A stretch of DNA of 64,000 nucleotides from DFXE01 sp032054765 (GTDB lineage Bacteria; Bacteroidota; Bacteroidia; Bacteroidales; Tannerellaceae), in contig DAMBSC010000003.1 in the NCBI GenBank assembly GCA_032054765.1, positions 248,001 to 312,000 of the forward strand, in the 5' to 3' direction. The notes under the pieces are model-generated. The model did not search any database and was not told the DNA's origin. It was given only the letters and a program-made list of their open reading frames with translations. Of this stretch, positions 16,483 to 26,339 are shown one piece after another. Numbering within the stretch: position 1 is the stretch's first letter; each line of letters begins with the position of its first letter. A program made the position numbers and the translations under genes.

Positions 16483-16556
16483 TTTTTAGCTAATACAGAT
16501 TTGTATAAATATTAATGATTCTCCGCTAAAGCCAATGGGATACTAGGCATTTATTT

Positions 16557-17231
16557 TTAATCAGCGGCTGCTCCCATAAAAATACGGTTTACCTTAGAAT
16601 CTTCCAGCATGAAGATAACACCTCCATAAATTGTTCCTGCCGTAAGGGTTGTTGGACCTGAAAAACTTGGTTCGATATATGATTGATAGGCATTCATAAC
16701 ATCATCATATGAACTTCCCATCCCTATCCCTTTTTTGGTTTTAAAAGGACATGTGCTAAAAGCATCAATTATAAATAATTTTCTATCGGGTTCCTTCTCT
16801 CCTACGATATTTAGCTCAATACCGTATGACTTATAAATGTATTGTTGATGATATTCTCCGTCAGCTCCCCACTCCACCATTTCTTCTTTTTCATCGGGTT
16901 CTCCTAATAATTCAATCACTTTATCCAAAGGCATATTTAATTGCAATTTGCCTAACTTCTCTTTTTCTAATAATTGCCATCCTGCCTCGTAAAAGTCTTC
17001 CAATGTATTTACAGGAATATCATCTATCTCAACCTCCTGGTCTATAGTAGTAAATGTTGAATCTTCGCTTAGACTATCTTCGCTGAATGTGTATTCAGAA
17101 GAAACCAAAGAAGAATCCATTACCATTTCTATCGGGGTTTCTGTAATATTCTTTTTAGATATTTGTTTACATGAAGAAATAAAGCATAATAAACAAAGAA
17201 GAAATATGAGTGATTGATTATTGTTCTTCAT
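16557..17231 (-). CDS. Lipoprotein with BamE/SmpA-like segment
   Basis: Started at 17231 (MKNNNQSLIFLLCLLCF) it has a lipobox FISSC and 224 residues; the frame also has an ATG 18 bp earlier. After an acidic Ser/Glu-rich linker there is a SmpA/OmlA-like unit (LNMPLDKVIELLGEPDEKEE) and a later matching unit (GIGMGSSYDDVMNAY), which are the short helix-strand motifs of BamE-type folds. Such folds act as protein-binding lipoproteins in the envelope. It is divergent from the vWA gene and shares the 230-bp regulatory region with it, so it may belong to the same system. Function unknown. Confidence 0.62.
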   Translation of the reverse strand: MKNNNQSLIFLLCLLCFISSCKQISKKNITETPIEMVMDSSLVSSEYTFSEDSLSEDSTFTTIDQEVEIDDIPVNTLEDFYEAGWQLLEKEKLGKLQLNMPLDKVIELLGEPDEKEEMVEWGADGEYHQQYIYKSYGIELNIVGEKEPDRKLFIIDAFSTCPFKTKKGIGMGSSYDDVMNAYQSYIEPSFSGPTTLTAGTIYGGVIFMLEDSKVNRIFMGAAAD

Positions 17232-17327
17232 AATGTAATAACGGTTCATTTATATGGACAAATGTATCAATTTAATTCATTTTGTTCATATCTTTTTAGT
17301 AAATATCCGATTTTTGCAATGATTGAT

Positions 17328-17345
17328 TTACCCTAAAGGGTAAAC
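17328..17345. promoter_or_regulatory. Operator-like palindrome upstream of the vWA gene
   Basis: TTTACCCTAAAGGGTAAA is an 18-bp perfect palindrome, and a further half-site CCTTTAGGTAAA follows directly. It lies between the divergent lipoprotein and vWA genes, about 60 bp upstream of a TATATTTG box, and looks like a dimeric repressor or activator site. Confidence 0.5.
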
Positions 17346-17403
17346 CTTTAGGTAAAGCTGTGTTTTTCTTGTTTTTTTAATCGGAATGAAGTAGAAAGTT
17401 TCC

Positions 17404-17411
17404 TATATTTG
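17404..17411 (+). promoter_or_regulatory. -7 box of the vWA-tubulin-protease operon
   Basis: TATATTTG fits TAnnTTTG and lies 53 bp before the vWA ATG. No clear -33 element at normal spacing. Confidence 0.55.
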
Positions 17412-17464
17412 TGAGTACAGTATTAACAGTAAACCGTGGGAAAACCGTCTAACAACTAAATGAT

Positions 17465-19186
17465 ATGGGAAAACGAATTGCATATGTTTTGTTAATCTGC
17501 TTGCTTTGTGTTTTTACTCTCAAAGGACAACGTGAACGGAATTATATATACTTGTTGGATTGTACTCAATCGATGAAAGGATATGGAGGCGCTCCTGATA
17601 TATGGGAAGATACAAAGAAATACCTGAGTGATGAAATTGCACAAATGGATGAATACTCTACTGTTCATATCGTTCCGTTTCAGGATAAGGTATATCCGGC
17701 GCTCTCGTTTGAACATAAAAATTATAAGTGGGCTGCTATCAATAGTCAACTGGACGATTATATCAAGAAGATCACCAATACTAATATATGTGCAGCATGG
17801 GATGAAGGAGTTAATCTTTTTGATCCGAATAAAGACAATTACCTTATCTTGCTGACAGATGGTGAGGATAATATCGCAGGTGTGGATGCGATATGTAAAC
17901 GAATACTTGATTGGTGTGGGAAGTATAAGAACAGCTTTGGCTTTTATGTGATGCTTACTCCTTCGGCTAAAAACCAGAAAATAGAAGATGCGGTTAAAGC
18001 CTGTCCAAAGCTTTTTATTGTAGACGCGAAAGAACATCTGGGTCCATTCGGGGCATTAGCAACACAAGAGATTGTTGTAAACAGGTTGGATCTGAAACAA
18101 CGTCCGGTAAGTGTGTCCGTGATGGGTGAATTCAATGCTTCTTTATCCTCATCAGATGAATTTTATGATGCTGAATTGGTTGATGGAAAGATTAAAGATG
18201 GTAAAGGATTGGTAAAAGTAACTCCACGTAAATCAGCCCAGGAAATTAAAACGGCCCTCGATGGCTTATCCGAACATACATTTATGGCAAAACTTCAGGC
18301 AGAAGGGATGCAATTGCTTGACGACGAATTATTGATCCGGGTGATAAACGATCCTGAACGGTTATTGGAGATTCCTTATGAATCTACTGTTCATTTATCA
18401 AAAGCTGATTATCATCCTGCCTTTCTGATCAGTAAAGAAAAGGAACCGGAAGCGATTCCCTTTACTATGGCCATGGACTTTAATGAAGATGCTCAAAAAA
18501 GTCAGTCGGCTGTAACCTGGGAAGTAACCGATAGCGAGGGTAATAACGATTTCGCCATTGCTGTGAACGGTCAGGAAATGAAAGATAGGCGGTTTACGAT
18601 TACCGCTCCTATGAAAACAGCCGACCTGCAAATTCTTTTCGACAAGAATGCCCATACCGGTAAACGTTATCTGAAAGTTAGACCGGTAGAAACTCATCAG
18701 TTGGAAAGAATCAACTCCCTTCATCCTGACGATTTTGAGTTGACATTGCAAACCACATACCGTACCTATATGAATCCGCTGCTTAAAGGGTTAATAATTT
18801 CCCTGATTATTCTTGCGGGACTACTATTGCTTTGGTTCATTGTTCTTAAAAGGCTATTCTTCCCTACATTCAAAGTTAGTGCATTCACCGTAACCAATCC
18901 ATATTATAGTATGCGCAGACTACGTGGTTGCCGTAAATTGGTTTGTACAAAGAAGGTAACTAAGCAACCATTTATAAACCGTCTGTTTACAGGCCGGATA
19001 GCTTACGAGATTAATCCTTTCTGGACAACGGACTGGGTGATCCTTCCTAAAGACAGAACATCTATTAAGCCGCAGGGGGCTAAGGAATATCTCTTTGATC
19101 CCTATACCGTAAATCTCAAAAAAGGAGAAAATTACACGGTAACTAATCTCACGACAGATGACAAACTGGAATTACTAATCAACTAA
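17465..19186 (+). CDS. Membrane-anchored von Willebrand factor A domain protein
   Basis: 573 residues. A signal peptide (MGKRIAYVLLICLLCVFTLKGQ) leads into a vWA domain (about 26-200) with the metal site written D32-C-T34-Q-S36 (DCTQSMKG, a Thr in place of the middle Ser of DxSxS) and the later Asp in LLTDGEDN. A beta-rich middle part follows. One TM segment lies near 441-462 (GLIISLIILAGLLLLWFIVL), then a basic, beta-rich C-terminal domain of about 110 residues inside the cell. So the vWA domain faces the periplasm and the tail the cytoplasm. It heads an operon with the tubulin-like gene 14 bp downstream and the papain-like gene. It likely acts as a sensor or scaffold for them; this is inference. 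Confidence 0.78.
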   Translation: MGKRIAYVLLICLLCVFTLKGQRERNYIYLLDCTQSMKGYGGAPDIWEDTKKYLSDEIAQMDEYSTVHIVPFQDKVYPALSFEHKNYKWAAINSQLDDYIKKITNTNICAAWDEGVNLFDPNKDNYLILLTDGEDNIAGVDAICKRILDWCGKYKNSFGFYVMLTPSAKNQKIEDAVKACPKLFIVDAKEHLGPFGALATQEIVVNRLDLKQRPVSVSVMGEFNASLSSSDEFYDAELVDGKIKDGKGLVKVTPRKSAQEIKTALDGLSEHTFMAKLQAEGMQLLDDELLIRVINDPERLLEIPYESTVHLSKADYHPAFLISKEKEPEAIPFTMAMDFNEDAQKSQSAVTWEVTDSEGNNDFAIAVNGQEMKDRRFTITAPMKTADLQILFDKNAHTGKRYLKVRPVETHQLERINSLHPDDFELTLQTTYRTYMNPLLKGLIISLIILAGLLLLWFIVLKRLFFPTFKVSAFTVTNPYYSMRRLRGCRKLVCTKKVTKQPFINRLFTGRIAYEINPFWTTDWVILPKDRTSIKPQGAKEYLFDPYTVNLKKGENYTVTNLTTDDKLELLIN

Positions 19187-19200
19187 AATAAGAAACGACC

Positions 19201-21895
19201 ATGGCAACAAAACTACGTAGATGTCTATATATCGGTTTAGGAGGAACCGGCATGAATGCTCTTTTGCATACAAAGAAAATGTTTATGGAAACCTATGGAG
19301 GAAAAGTTCCTCCGATGATCGGGTTCTTAGGAATCGATACAGATCAGGGTTCATACAAAAAAAGCCTCGAGTCTAAATATGGTAAGGTGGAATTGGAACC
19401 TTATCAGCAATGTTCCATCGCTTGTAAAGATGCTCCGGCTATCTACAGACAACAGAAAGAACATTTCACCTGGATGCCGGAAGAAAATGAAGGCGCTATT
19501 GTTTCCATGGAAATAGGTGCCGGACAAGTACGTAGTAACGGTCGTTTAGCTGCAGTTATAAATTATTCAAGAGCAGCTATTGCATTAAAGAAAGCCTTAG
19601 ATAATATCCAATTGGCCGAACATACCAATGATCCGGCTTATGAACTTATATCTAATAACGTGGAGATTCACATGGTTTTTTCCATTTGTGGAGGAACCGG
19701 ATGCGGCACGTTTATAGACATGGCGTATATGGTTCAGAACATGGCTCCCGGATCAAAGTTAACCGGCTATGCCGTATTAGCAGATGTTTTTGAAACAATG
19801 GTACCTGCGGGTCCGGCTATGGCAAAGGTTAAGTCTAATGCCTATGGAGCTATTTATGATCTGGACTGGTTAATGCATCTTAAGCTTAGTTCTCAACCGA
19901 TTACGCTCGACTATCTTACACGTTCAGAAGCTGTAAATATCCGGCCGTTCAATGCTGTCATGTTTATTGACAATATGAATGAGAACAATGATGTTTACAA
20001 TCATGTGAATGAACTTACCGAAATGATCAGCCTCTCTTTGGTTATCGCTGCCGGAGCGCTTTCCGTACAGACGGCAAGTGTAAGTGATAATATTGAAAAA
20101 TATTATGCCGACGGCAGTATGGACATCGAAGATAAAAAAGCCTGGGCGGCAGGTATGGGTGCCTGCGAGATTGTATTCAAAGGGAAAGATGTTGCCGAGA
20201 TTTATTCTCTGAAGGCTGCCCAACGGTTGATCTACCGGTTGATGAATTCATGTAATGACATGGATGTAATTGTCAATCACTGGATTGATAAGCCGGAAGT
20301 AAACATACGTGAAAACAACGGTTTTGATAATGTCATTGATTTTATATTAGACAAAAAGCCCCGGATACCGATGGCGGATATCAATGATCCGTTGAATGCC
20401 AGACCGGAAACGGATATGTATATTACTTCTTCTTTGCCAAAGGATAAAGATGTTCAGGATAAGATCAATGAATTGTCCGAACGTGTGAATGAACAATTGA
20501 AAGCCCTACTTGTAAAACATATCAACCAGGAATGCGGAGTCAGTGATGCCGAAAGGATTATTTTGCGGCTTCAAAACCAGGTCAATCTTTTTATGAGCGA
20601 AATGAAAGAAGAGCTTGAAGAACTTGAAAAGAAAAAAGATCTTCGAAAACAAGCGATACAGGTGACTACAGATAACCTATCAGAACTCGAACAGAAAACG
20701 TTTGTGTTGGGTAAAAAAGGTAAACGGGAAGGCCTGGTTCAAGAGGTTATTGCTGCAACGATGCTATATGTAGAAACAGAACGTGAAATTATACGTCGGC
20801 GAGGTGCCATTACTTTCTACAATGGATTGCAGGTAACCTTACTGGATGAACATACAAATATTCAGAATATTATTAAATTACTGAAGTCGGTGAATGCTGC
20901 TTTCTCCAACCGCCTTGCTGAAATTTATAATCAGGTTGGTAAATCAGGTCAGACTTTCCATATCGACCTGGCAAGCGAAACTGCGAAAAATGTGACTGTA
21001 GACGATGAACAGGTAAGTATGCAGGACTTTATAAACAAACTGACTTTCGATCAGAAACTTTATAGTCTGGCAAGTAAAGATATTGAAGATGTAAAATCGA
21101 TGTTCAGCGACTTTACTTATAAACTTCCTACTGCTCAAAAATGGGAGCATACAGGTATTGATGACATTATTGATGATCTGCCGCAGGACGATTTCAACTA
21201 CATCATGAAAACGGCTATATGAAGGTTACTACGTAGGTATTCCCAGCGATAAACACAGTCGTCTGAAAGAAGATAATAACTTTAAAAACCTGCAACAGGG
21301 ATCAGTAACAATCGACTTTGTACCGACAGGAATGAATGATCGTATTATTATCTATCGCCAGTTAGGGGTTATACCGGCTTATGCAATCGCTCCGATTAAA
21401 ACTTATAAGGAAAAGTATGATCGTTGCAGGTCGAATTGTCACTTCGATACGAACGTTTTATTGAGAATGGAGCGTGAAGATTTCAGTTTGCATCCTCGCC
21501 AGCAGGACGACGACTCATTAGAATTGTGGGTATATGGCATTATCTTCGGATTGATAAAGAATGAAAATGGGTCGTATTTTTATAAGAGCCAGACACTGGG
21601 TGATCCGATCTTCGGGTATTGGGTAAAAATGAATATTCAATACCGTGACGAAGCATTTGAACATTTCAGGCATCACAAAATGCATATCCGTAAAGAATTT
21701 AATGATTATATCGAAAAGGAGGAAAAGGAAAGAGGGCAGGATGAGATGAGAAGGTTTAAGGCCGATGTTAAAGATAACTACCTGGAGAAATATTCTCAAT
21801 TGCATATGATAACTGAAGAATTGACTAAGAAAGGATACGAGAAGATTGCAGATCTTATTCGTAAAGAGCTCGTTTTTGTTCAAAAGAACCTTTAA
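19201..21895 (+). pseudogene. Tubulin-like (FtsZ-related) GTPase, split by a one-base frameshift
   Basis: The first part (19201-21222, 673 residues) opens with a nucleotide-binding loop (YIGLGGTGMNALLHTKK) and carries the tubulin/FtsZ signature as CGGTGCGTF near residue 163. It is thus a member of the large bacterial tubulin-like group outside FtsZ, which is often found with vWA genes. A coiled-coil stretch (MKEELEELEKKKDLRKQA) lies near residue 465. The frame ends at TGA 21220 after MKTAI, but the next frame continues (YEGYYVGIPSDKHSRL) to 21895 with no start codon near the break. With three instead of four A at 21208-21211 the join reads MKRLYEGYYVG and gives one chain of about 898 residues. 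The 187-residue frame from 21332 is thus its C-terminal end, not a gene. Confidence 0.8.
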
Positions 21896-21907
21896 AACCC
21901 TTCGGCG

Positions 21908-24900
21908 ATGTTACATTCTGTCCACGTAATGTTCGGCAATGCGTTTGCCGACGCACTCAAAGCATTTAAAGCATACATCATAAAGTATGGTGAAGAACCG
22001 GTTATTCCATACATAAGTACACTCTTATGGGATGAAAAAAAGGATGAATCTATCGTTGCCTCAACGGTACAAGTTCGTATCGGACAGGAAGACGATCCAT
22101 TCGTATCTGGAATACAGGATATGTATGAAGTAGAATTGCTTGAAGAGAAAAAGCTTCCTGCAAACGGGAGAAAAGCCTACATCGCCGATTTCTTCGATTC
22201 CCTTTTTCGAAACAAAATAAATATAAATACCCCGGGAGATTCGCGTCTTTTACATGTATATTTCTATGTTCCTTTATACGATCCAAAGGTATGGAAACAA
22301 GTGCAGGAGATTATTGCTGTATTAAAAGAATTGTCTGTTTCCTTTCATATTGATATTATCGGTCTGGCATCCGACCTGGCTTTCCTCTTTACCGGCGAAG
22401 AGACTAAAGATTCCCTACCCGAACGTAAAGCAGAATATGCAAAAATCACATCGGAAACCATTGCTTCGATTGTAGATTATAAAAGTAAGAATCCAACGGA
22501 TATTGCTCATTTGGTTGTTCTACAAGATTGTCAGCGGGATGGTCTGGCGCTTCAACTGGATCAGGAAGCTTTTACACGTATCATTGGTGAATATGCTTTT
22601 TTATGTGCCGAGCATTATTATGACCTCTTCCTGAACATTACGTCACAAGAATATGAGATAAGTGCTTTAGGATTGGCTGTTCTTTATTTTGATAAATATT
22701 ATTTTGTTCAATACCTGTTGAAACGAACATACATTCATATTATGGAACGTGAACGGGTGACCGAAACAAAAGTAGATGTATCCAAAGCAGCTCAGATTTC
22801 ACAAGAGAAACTGGAAGACAAAACTAAACTTTTATCAGACTTCTTCCAGAAAGAGATAAAACCATTACTGATCCAAAAGATGGATCATAAAAAGATCATT
22901 CCGGAAATCACTCCAAAGATCGATGCGTTAATTGACGAGATAAGTGATGATCTGCAATCTTTTTTATCAGATCCGACCTTATCCCTGCCAGAGAAAAGGG
23001 CAACACTGGCGACCTTATTAGGAATGGATGATACACTTTTGACCGGATATGAGTTTAATAGGGATCAACTCATTCTGGATGATCTATACTGGGAAACGGC
23101 AAAAGTATTTATTGAAGCGAATAATGATATACTGACTTCGGAAAATAAAGAATTAGCTGTTCTATCTCCACATGAAAAAGCCTACCTCCCTTTGAAAGAA
23201 ATAAAAAGAGTTCGCTGGGAAATACGTCAGGCAACTACTTATATCCGTGAGAAAGAGGAACAGCTCTCTCAGATAAAGAAACAAAAGGATAGTGCAGATG
23301 AATCAGACAAACGTCTGACTGAAGACGGCTATTTCGTATATGAAGGTAATCGCTTCAAGCTACTTCCTAAAAACATTACAGAAATACCTCTCACTGATAC
23401 CTACAAACCTTCTGAGGTAAAGGTATCAAGTGTCGATCTCAGGATGAATTTCTCACATATAAAGAATCAGGGATCGCAAGGATCATGTTCCGCATTTGCA
23501 TTAAGTTCTATCTATGAATATATCTTAAAGATAAATAATGCCTTGGATGCCGATCTTAGTGAATCCTTTCTTTATTATAACGCCCGTAAGAAAAGTGGTA
23601 AGGAAGCATCGGATTGTGGAAGTAATTTTTTTGATACAATAAGTGCTCTTTCGGAATCGGGAATTTGTACCGAAGATGTTTTTCCTTATGTAGACTCCGA
23701 ATATGACATTGAACCACCTGAAGAAGCATATGCCGATGGATTAAAACGCCTAGTGAAGAAAGCCAGGAATGTGGATGTATCGGTTAATGATTTCCGTTCG
23801 GCATTAGCAAATGGTTATCCTATAGCCATTTCTCTTAAAATATTTGATTCTTTTTCCCAACAAACAGCAGGATTTATACCCAGACCTTCAGAATCGGAGA
23901 TATTATCCGGTAACAGCGGTTTTCATGCGATGGTGATTTGTGGTTTTAGTGATGATAAAAAAGTTTTTATCGTTCGTAATTCCTGGGGCGAATCATTCGG
24001 AGAAAACGGATATTGCTATATTCCTTACTCCTATATTGGCGATCCTGCCTTGATGAACATGGCTTGTATTATTACCGAAACAGGTTCAAATTATCAGATT
24101 ACAGGAAAGAAAAAAGTTCAGGCCTTCTTCGATACCACCGATGCAAATATACAGTATGCTATAATTAAAAATCTTATCGGTGAAGAACAATACCGCCTTC
24201 AGGGATTAATAAAGAAAGACAAGCTATACCGACAGATATACTATACAATTATTGAACGTCTTCGTAACAATAGCGTTCGTAATCAATTGATTGATGGAAT
24301 AGAACTTCATCTGGAAGGAGAAGCTGAAAATTATAAAAAACAACAGGAAAATGTTCGTAACGAAAAAGGAGGCATTCTGAAAACATTCAGAAACCACACC
24401 AATAAGATTATGATCCGGTTAGTTGGTGTCGTATTAGGGATATGGATTTTATTAGGCGCATTAATCTATTACTTTACTGTCTCCGATATATTAACTACCT
24501 ATGAAGCCTGGTATGCGATTGTTGCTTCCTTCATCATCATAGCATTATTATTTATCTATTATCCGTACAGGAAAAAGAAAGAACGATTACTGAAAGAAGA
24601 CCTGGAAAATGAAATAATACAACTGGGGGTTTGGGCTGAGGAATGCTTGAAAGAGGCAAGTAGGACAAGACTTCGTCTACATATTGCGGGAATGTTCTTA
24701 GATAGATTCTTTAATTTGGATGACCGGTTAAAAAATAAATATAATGTCATGCAGTCGTTTACCGGAAATTTGCTCACCTGGAACAAAGAACTTCAGGAAG
24801 AGGTTGGCGAGATGAATGCTGTGAGCAAAGACCCTTTCATTCCTTTACTATCAAACCAGGTACTCGATAACTACTTTGAAAATCATAAACAGAATATTGC

Positions 24901-25348
24901 AAAAGAACTTTTCCTATCAGATTTCATAAAAGGATATGAAGTCAGCGAAGAAGGCATTACAACATTTAAAAAGAAAATGAAGCAATCAGTGGTGAACTCT
25001 ATATTATCGCTTACAAAAGATTTTAAGGTTTTCAGCCATATTTCACAGGATAGACAGTATCCATATTTGGATGAAACCTATGCAAATTACAGAAAGCTCT
25101 TGCCTTTATTAAACCAAAAGTCGAAAATATTCCTTCAACTCAGTGCAGATGGAGTACATGAGGCACCTCATAAAATTGTATTTATCAAAACAGACGGACA
25201 AGGGGAGAAAGATCGTTGGAATAAAACATATCCCGGACTATTCGATATAAGTCCCACATCAGTTAATCTAAATTCACCTAATAAAATAATAGTTGCCCGC
25301 ATTATGGGACTTAAAATTCCACATGTTCTTATCGCTCATAAAATTTAA
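21908..25348 (+). CDS. Large papain-like (C1A) cysteine protease with two TM segments
   Basis: 1,146 residues in four parts. The N-terminal about 490 residues are an unknown domain with helical stretches, probably the partner-binding part for the tubulin-like protein. The papain-like domain (about 500-735) has the full catalytic set: Gln521 and Cys527 in NQGSQGSCSAF, His673 in GFHAMVICGF and Asn691 in VRNSWGESFGENGY. Two TM segments follow near 840-885 (VVLGIWILLGALIYYF and YAIVASFIIIALLFIYY). The C-terminal about 250 residues are helical. There is no signal peptide and the protease lies before the TMs, so it would be cytoplasmic if the N-terminus is inside. It starts 12 bp after the tubulin-like gene. 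An active enzyme is likely; the substrate is unknown. Confidence 0.82.
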   Translation: MLHSVHVMFGNAFADALKAFKAYIIKYGEEPVIPYISTLLWDEKKDESIVASTVQVRIGQEDDPFVSGIQDMYEVELLEEKKLPANGRKAYIADFFDSLFRNKININTPGDSRLLHVYFYVPLYDPKVWKQVQEIIAVLKELSVSFHIDIIGLASDLAFLFTGEETKDSLPERKAEYAKITSETIASIVDYKSKNPTDIAHLVVLQDCQRDGLALQLDQEAFTRIIGEYAFLCAEHYYDLFLNITSQEYEISALGLAVLYFDKYYFVQYLLKRTYIHIMERERVTETKVDVSKAAQISQEKLEDKTKLLSDFFQKEIKPLLIQKMDHKKIIPEITPKIDALIDEISDDLQSFLSDPTLSLPEKRATLATLLGMDDTLLTGYEFNRDQLILDDLYWETAKVFIEANNDILTSENKELAVLSPHEKAYLPLKEIKRVRWEIRQATTYIREKEEQLSQIKKQKDSADESDKRLTEDGYFVYEGNRFKLLPKNITEIPLTDTYKPSEVKVSSVDLRMNFSHIKNQGSQGSCSAFALSSIYEYILKINNALDADLSESFLYYNARKKSGKEASDCGSNFFDTISALSESGICTEDVFPYVDSEYDIEPPEEAYADGLKRLVKKARNVDVSVNDFRSALANGYPIAISLKIFDSFSQQTAGFIPRPSESEILSGNSGFHAMVICGFSDDKKVFIVRNSWGESFGENGYCYIPYSYIGDPALMNMACIITETGSNYQITGKKKVQAFFDTTDANIQYAIIKNLIGEEQYRLQGLIKKDKLYRQIYYTIIERLRNNSVRNQLIDGIELHLEGEAENYKKQQENVRNEKGGILKTFRNHTNKIMIRLVGVVLGIWILLGALIYYFTVSDILTTYEAWYAIVASFIIIALLFIYYPYRKKKERLLKEDLENEIIQLGVWAEECLKEASRTRLRLHIAGMFLDRFFNLDDRLKNKYNVMQSFTGNLLTWNKELQEEVGEMNAVSKDPFIPLLSNQVLDNYFENHKQNIAKELFLSDFIKGYEVSEEGITTFKKKMKQSVVNSILSLTKDFKVFSHISQDRQYPYLDETYANYRKLLPLLNQKSKIFLQLSADGVHEAPHKIVFIKTDGQGEKDRWNKTYPGLFDISPTSVNLNSPNKIIVARIMGLKIPHVLIAHKI

Positions 25349-25364
25349 TGGATACAAATAAAAA

Positions 25365-25388
25365 AAGCCACCCGGTATGGGGTGGCTT
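25365..25388 (-). terminator. Terminator of ECF sigma gene, copy 2
   Basis: A 9-bp stem (AAGCCACCC / GGGTGGCTT) with a 6-base loop is followed by a T run on the minus strand. It also lies 17 bp after the protease stop and may end that transcript. Confidence 0.9.
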
Positions 25389-25410
25389 GGAATTATATAT
25401 TGTCACAGTA

Positions 25411-25920
25411 TCAATCTTGGTAAAAATCTTTTAGTTCTTTTTGTAATTCCTGACGAGCAAAGAATATACGGCTTTTAACTGTTCCCAGAGGCACATTCAG
25501 TTTGTCAGCTATTTCATTGTACTTATATCCGCTCAAATGCATAGAGAACGGAACTTTTAAGTCGTCAGTCAAGCTATTGATAGCCAATGTTATCTCTTGG
25601 ATTTCATAAGAACCTGTTGGTGAGTCGAAACCTGAATCATAAATTGTATCTACATTATAGATATCGGCTCCCTGATCGATTACACCTTGTGCGCGAACTA
25701 CTTTATGATAGTTGTTGATAAAGATATTACGCATTACTGTCATTACCCAACCTTTGAAATTTACGTTATCCACAAACTTTTCCTGGTTGTCTAATACTTT
25801 CAGAGTTGTATCCTGAAGAAGATCCTGAGCATCTTCTCTGTTAGAAGTTAACATTAATGCAAAATTCATCATGTTGTCTTGGATACTCATTAATTTGTTT
25901 TGAAATTGCAACGCATTCAT
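25411..25920 (-). CDS. ECF-type sigma-70 family RNA polymerase sigma factor, copy 2
   Basis: The same length (169 residues) and almost the same sequence as copy 1, with sigma region 2 and the region 4 HTH (YNEIADKLNVPLGTVKSRI) intact. Start, stop, promoter box and terminator are all displaced from copy 1 by about 9,678 bp. The two copies are in the same orientation and flank the vWA/tubulin/protease segment. Synonymous differences between the copies are many, so the duplication is not very recent. Both seem functional. Confidence 0.93.
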   Translation of the reverse strand: MNALQFQNKLMSIQDNMMNFALMLTSNREDAQDLLQDTTLKVLDNQEKFVDNVNFKGWVMTVMRNIFINNYHKVVRAQGVIDQGADIYNVDTIYDSGFDSPTGSYEIQEITLAINSLTDDLKVPFSMHLSGYKYNEIADKLNVPLGTVKSRIFFARQELQKELKDFYQD

Positions 25921-25990
25921 AATTCTAATTGTTATTTTTAGGTTTTATCTTTTTGTTAGTGTCAAATTGCCTTCCTTCTTGAAGACATTG

Positions 25991-25998
25991 CAAAGATA
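25991..25998 (-). promoter_or_regulatory. -7 box of sigma copy 2
   Basis: TATCTTTG on the minus strand, inside a block of about 100 bp that is almost identical to the region upstream of copy 1. Up to about 26105 the match goes on, then the copies diverge. The rest of 25999-26241 holds no gene. Confidence 0.65.
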
Positions 25999-26241
25999 TG
26001 GCAAGAGTCTGAATCTTAAAAATCGTTTAAAAAACATTATTAATGAAAACATATTCTTTAAGATTTCCCCCGAAAGTTGTACAATTTTGACCACGTTTTA
26101 CAACATATACAAGTAGCACTTTTTAGAATTTACAACGAATTGATTAGAATTTATAAGCTATTTTTTTATTATACCGATTTATATAACAATTGTTAAGAAC
26201 AAAATACAACATAGATATACAAAGATTTTACTGATTTGTAA

Positions 26242-26284
26242 AAAAGTCATAGCAATACCTTTTAAAGAATACTGCTATGACTTT
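26242..26284 (-). terminator. Terminator of the prolyl oligopeptidase gene
   Basis: A 12-bp stem (AAAGTCATAGCA / TGCTATGACTTT) with an 18-base loop gives a TTTTTT tail on the minus strand, 55 bp after the stop of the peptidase gene. Confidence 0.85.
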
Positions 26285-26339
26285 GGAAACCATTGTAATA
26301 TATTTGAATATTATAATGGTATTCTTATATATTTGCACA

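Noticed and set aside
21208..21235. Programmed +1 frameshift in the tubulin-like gene
   Set aside because: No known slippery signal such as CTTTGA and no Shine-Dalgarno-like stimulator; a simple A-run indel explains it better.
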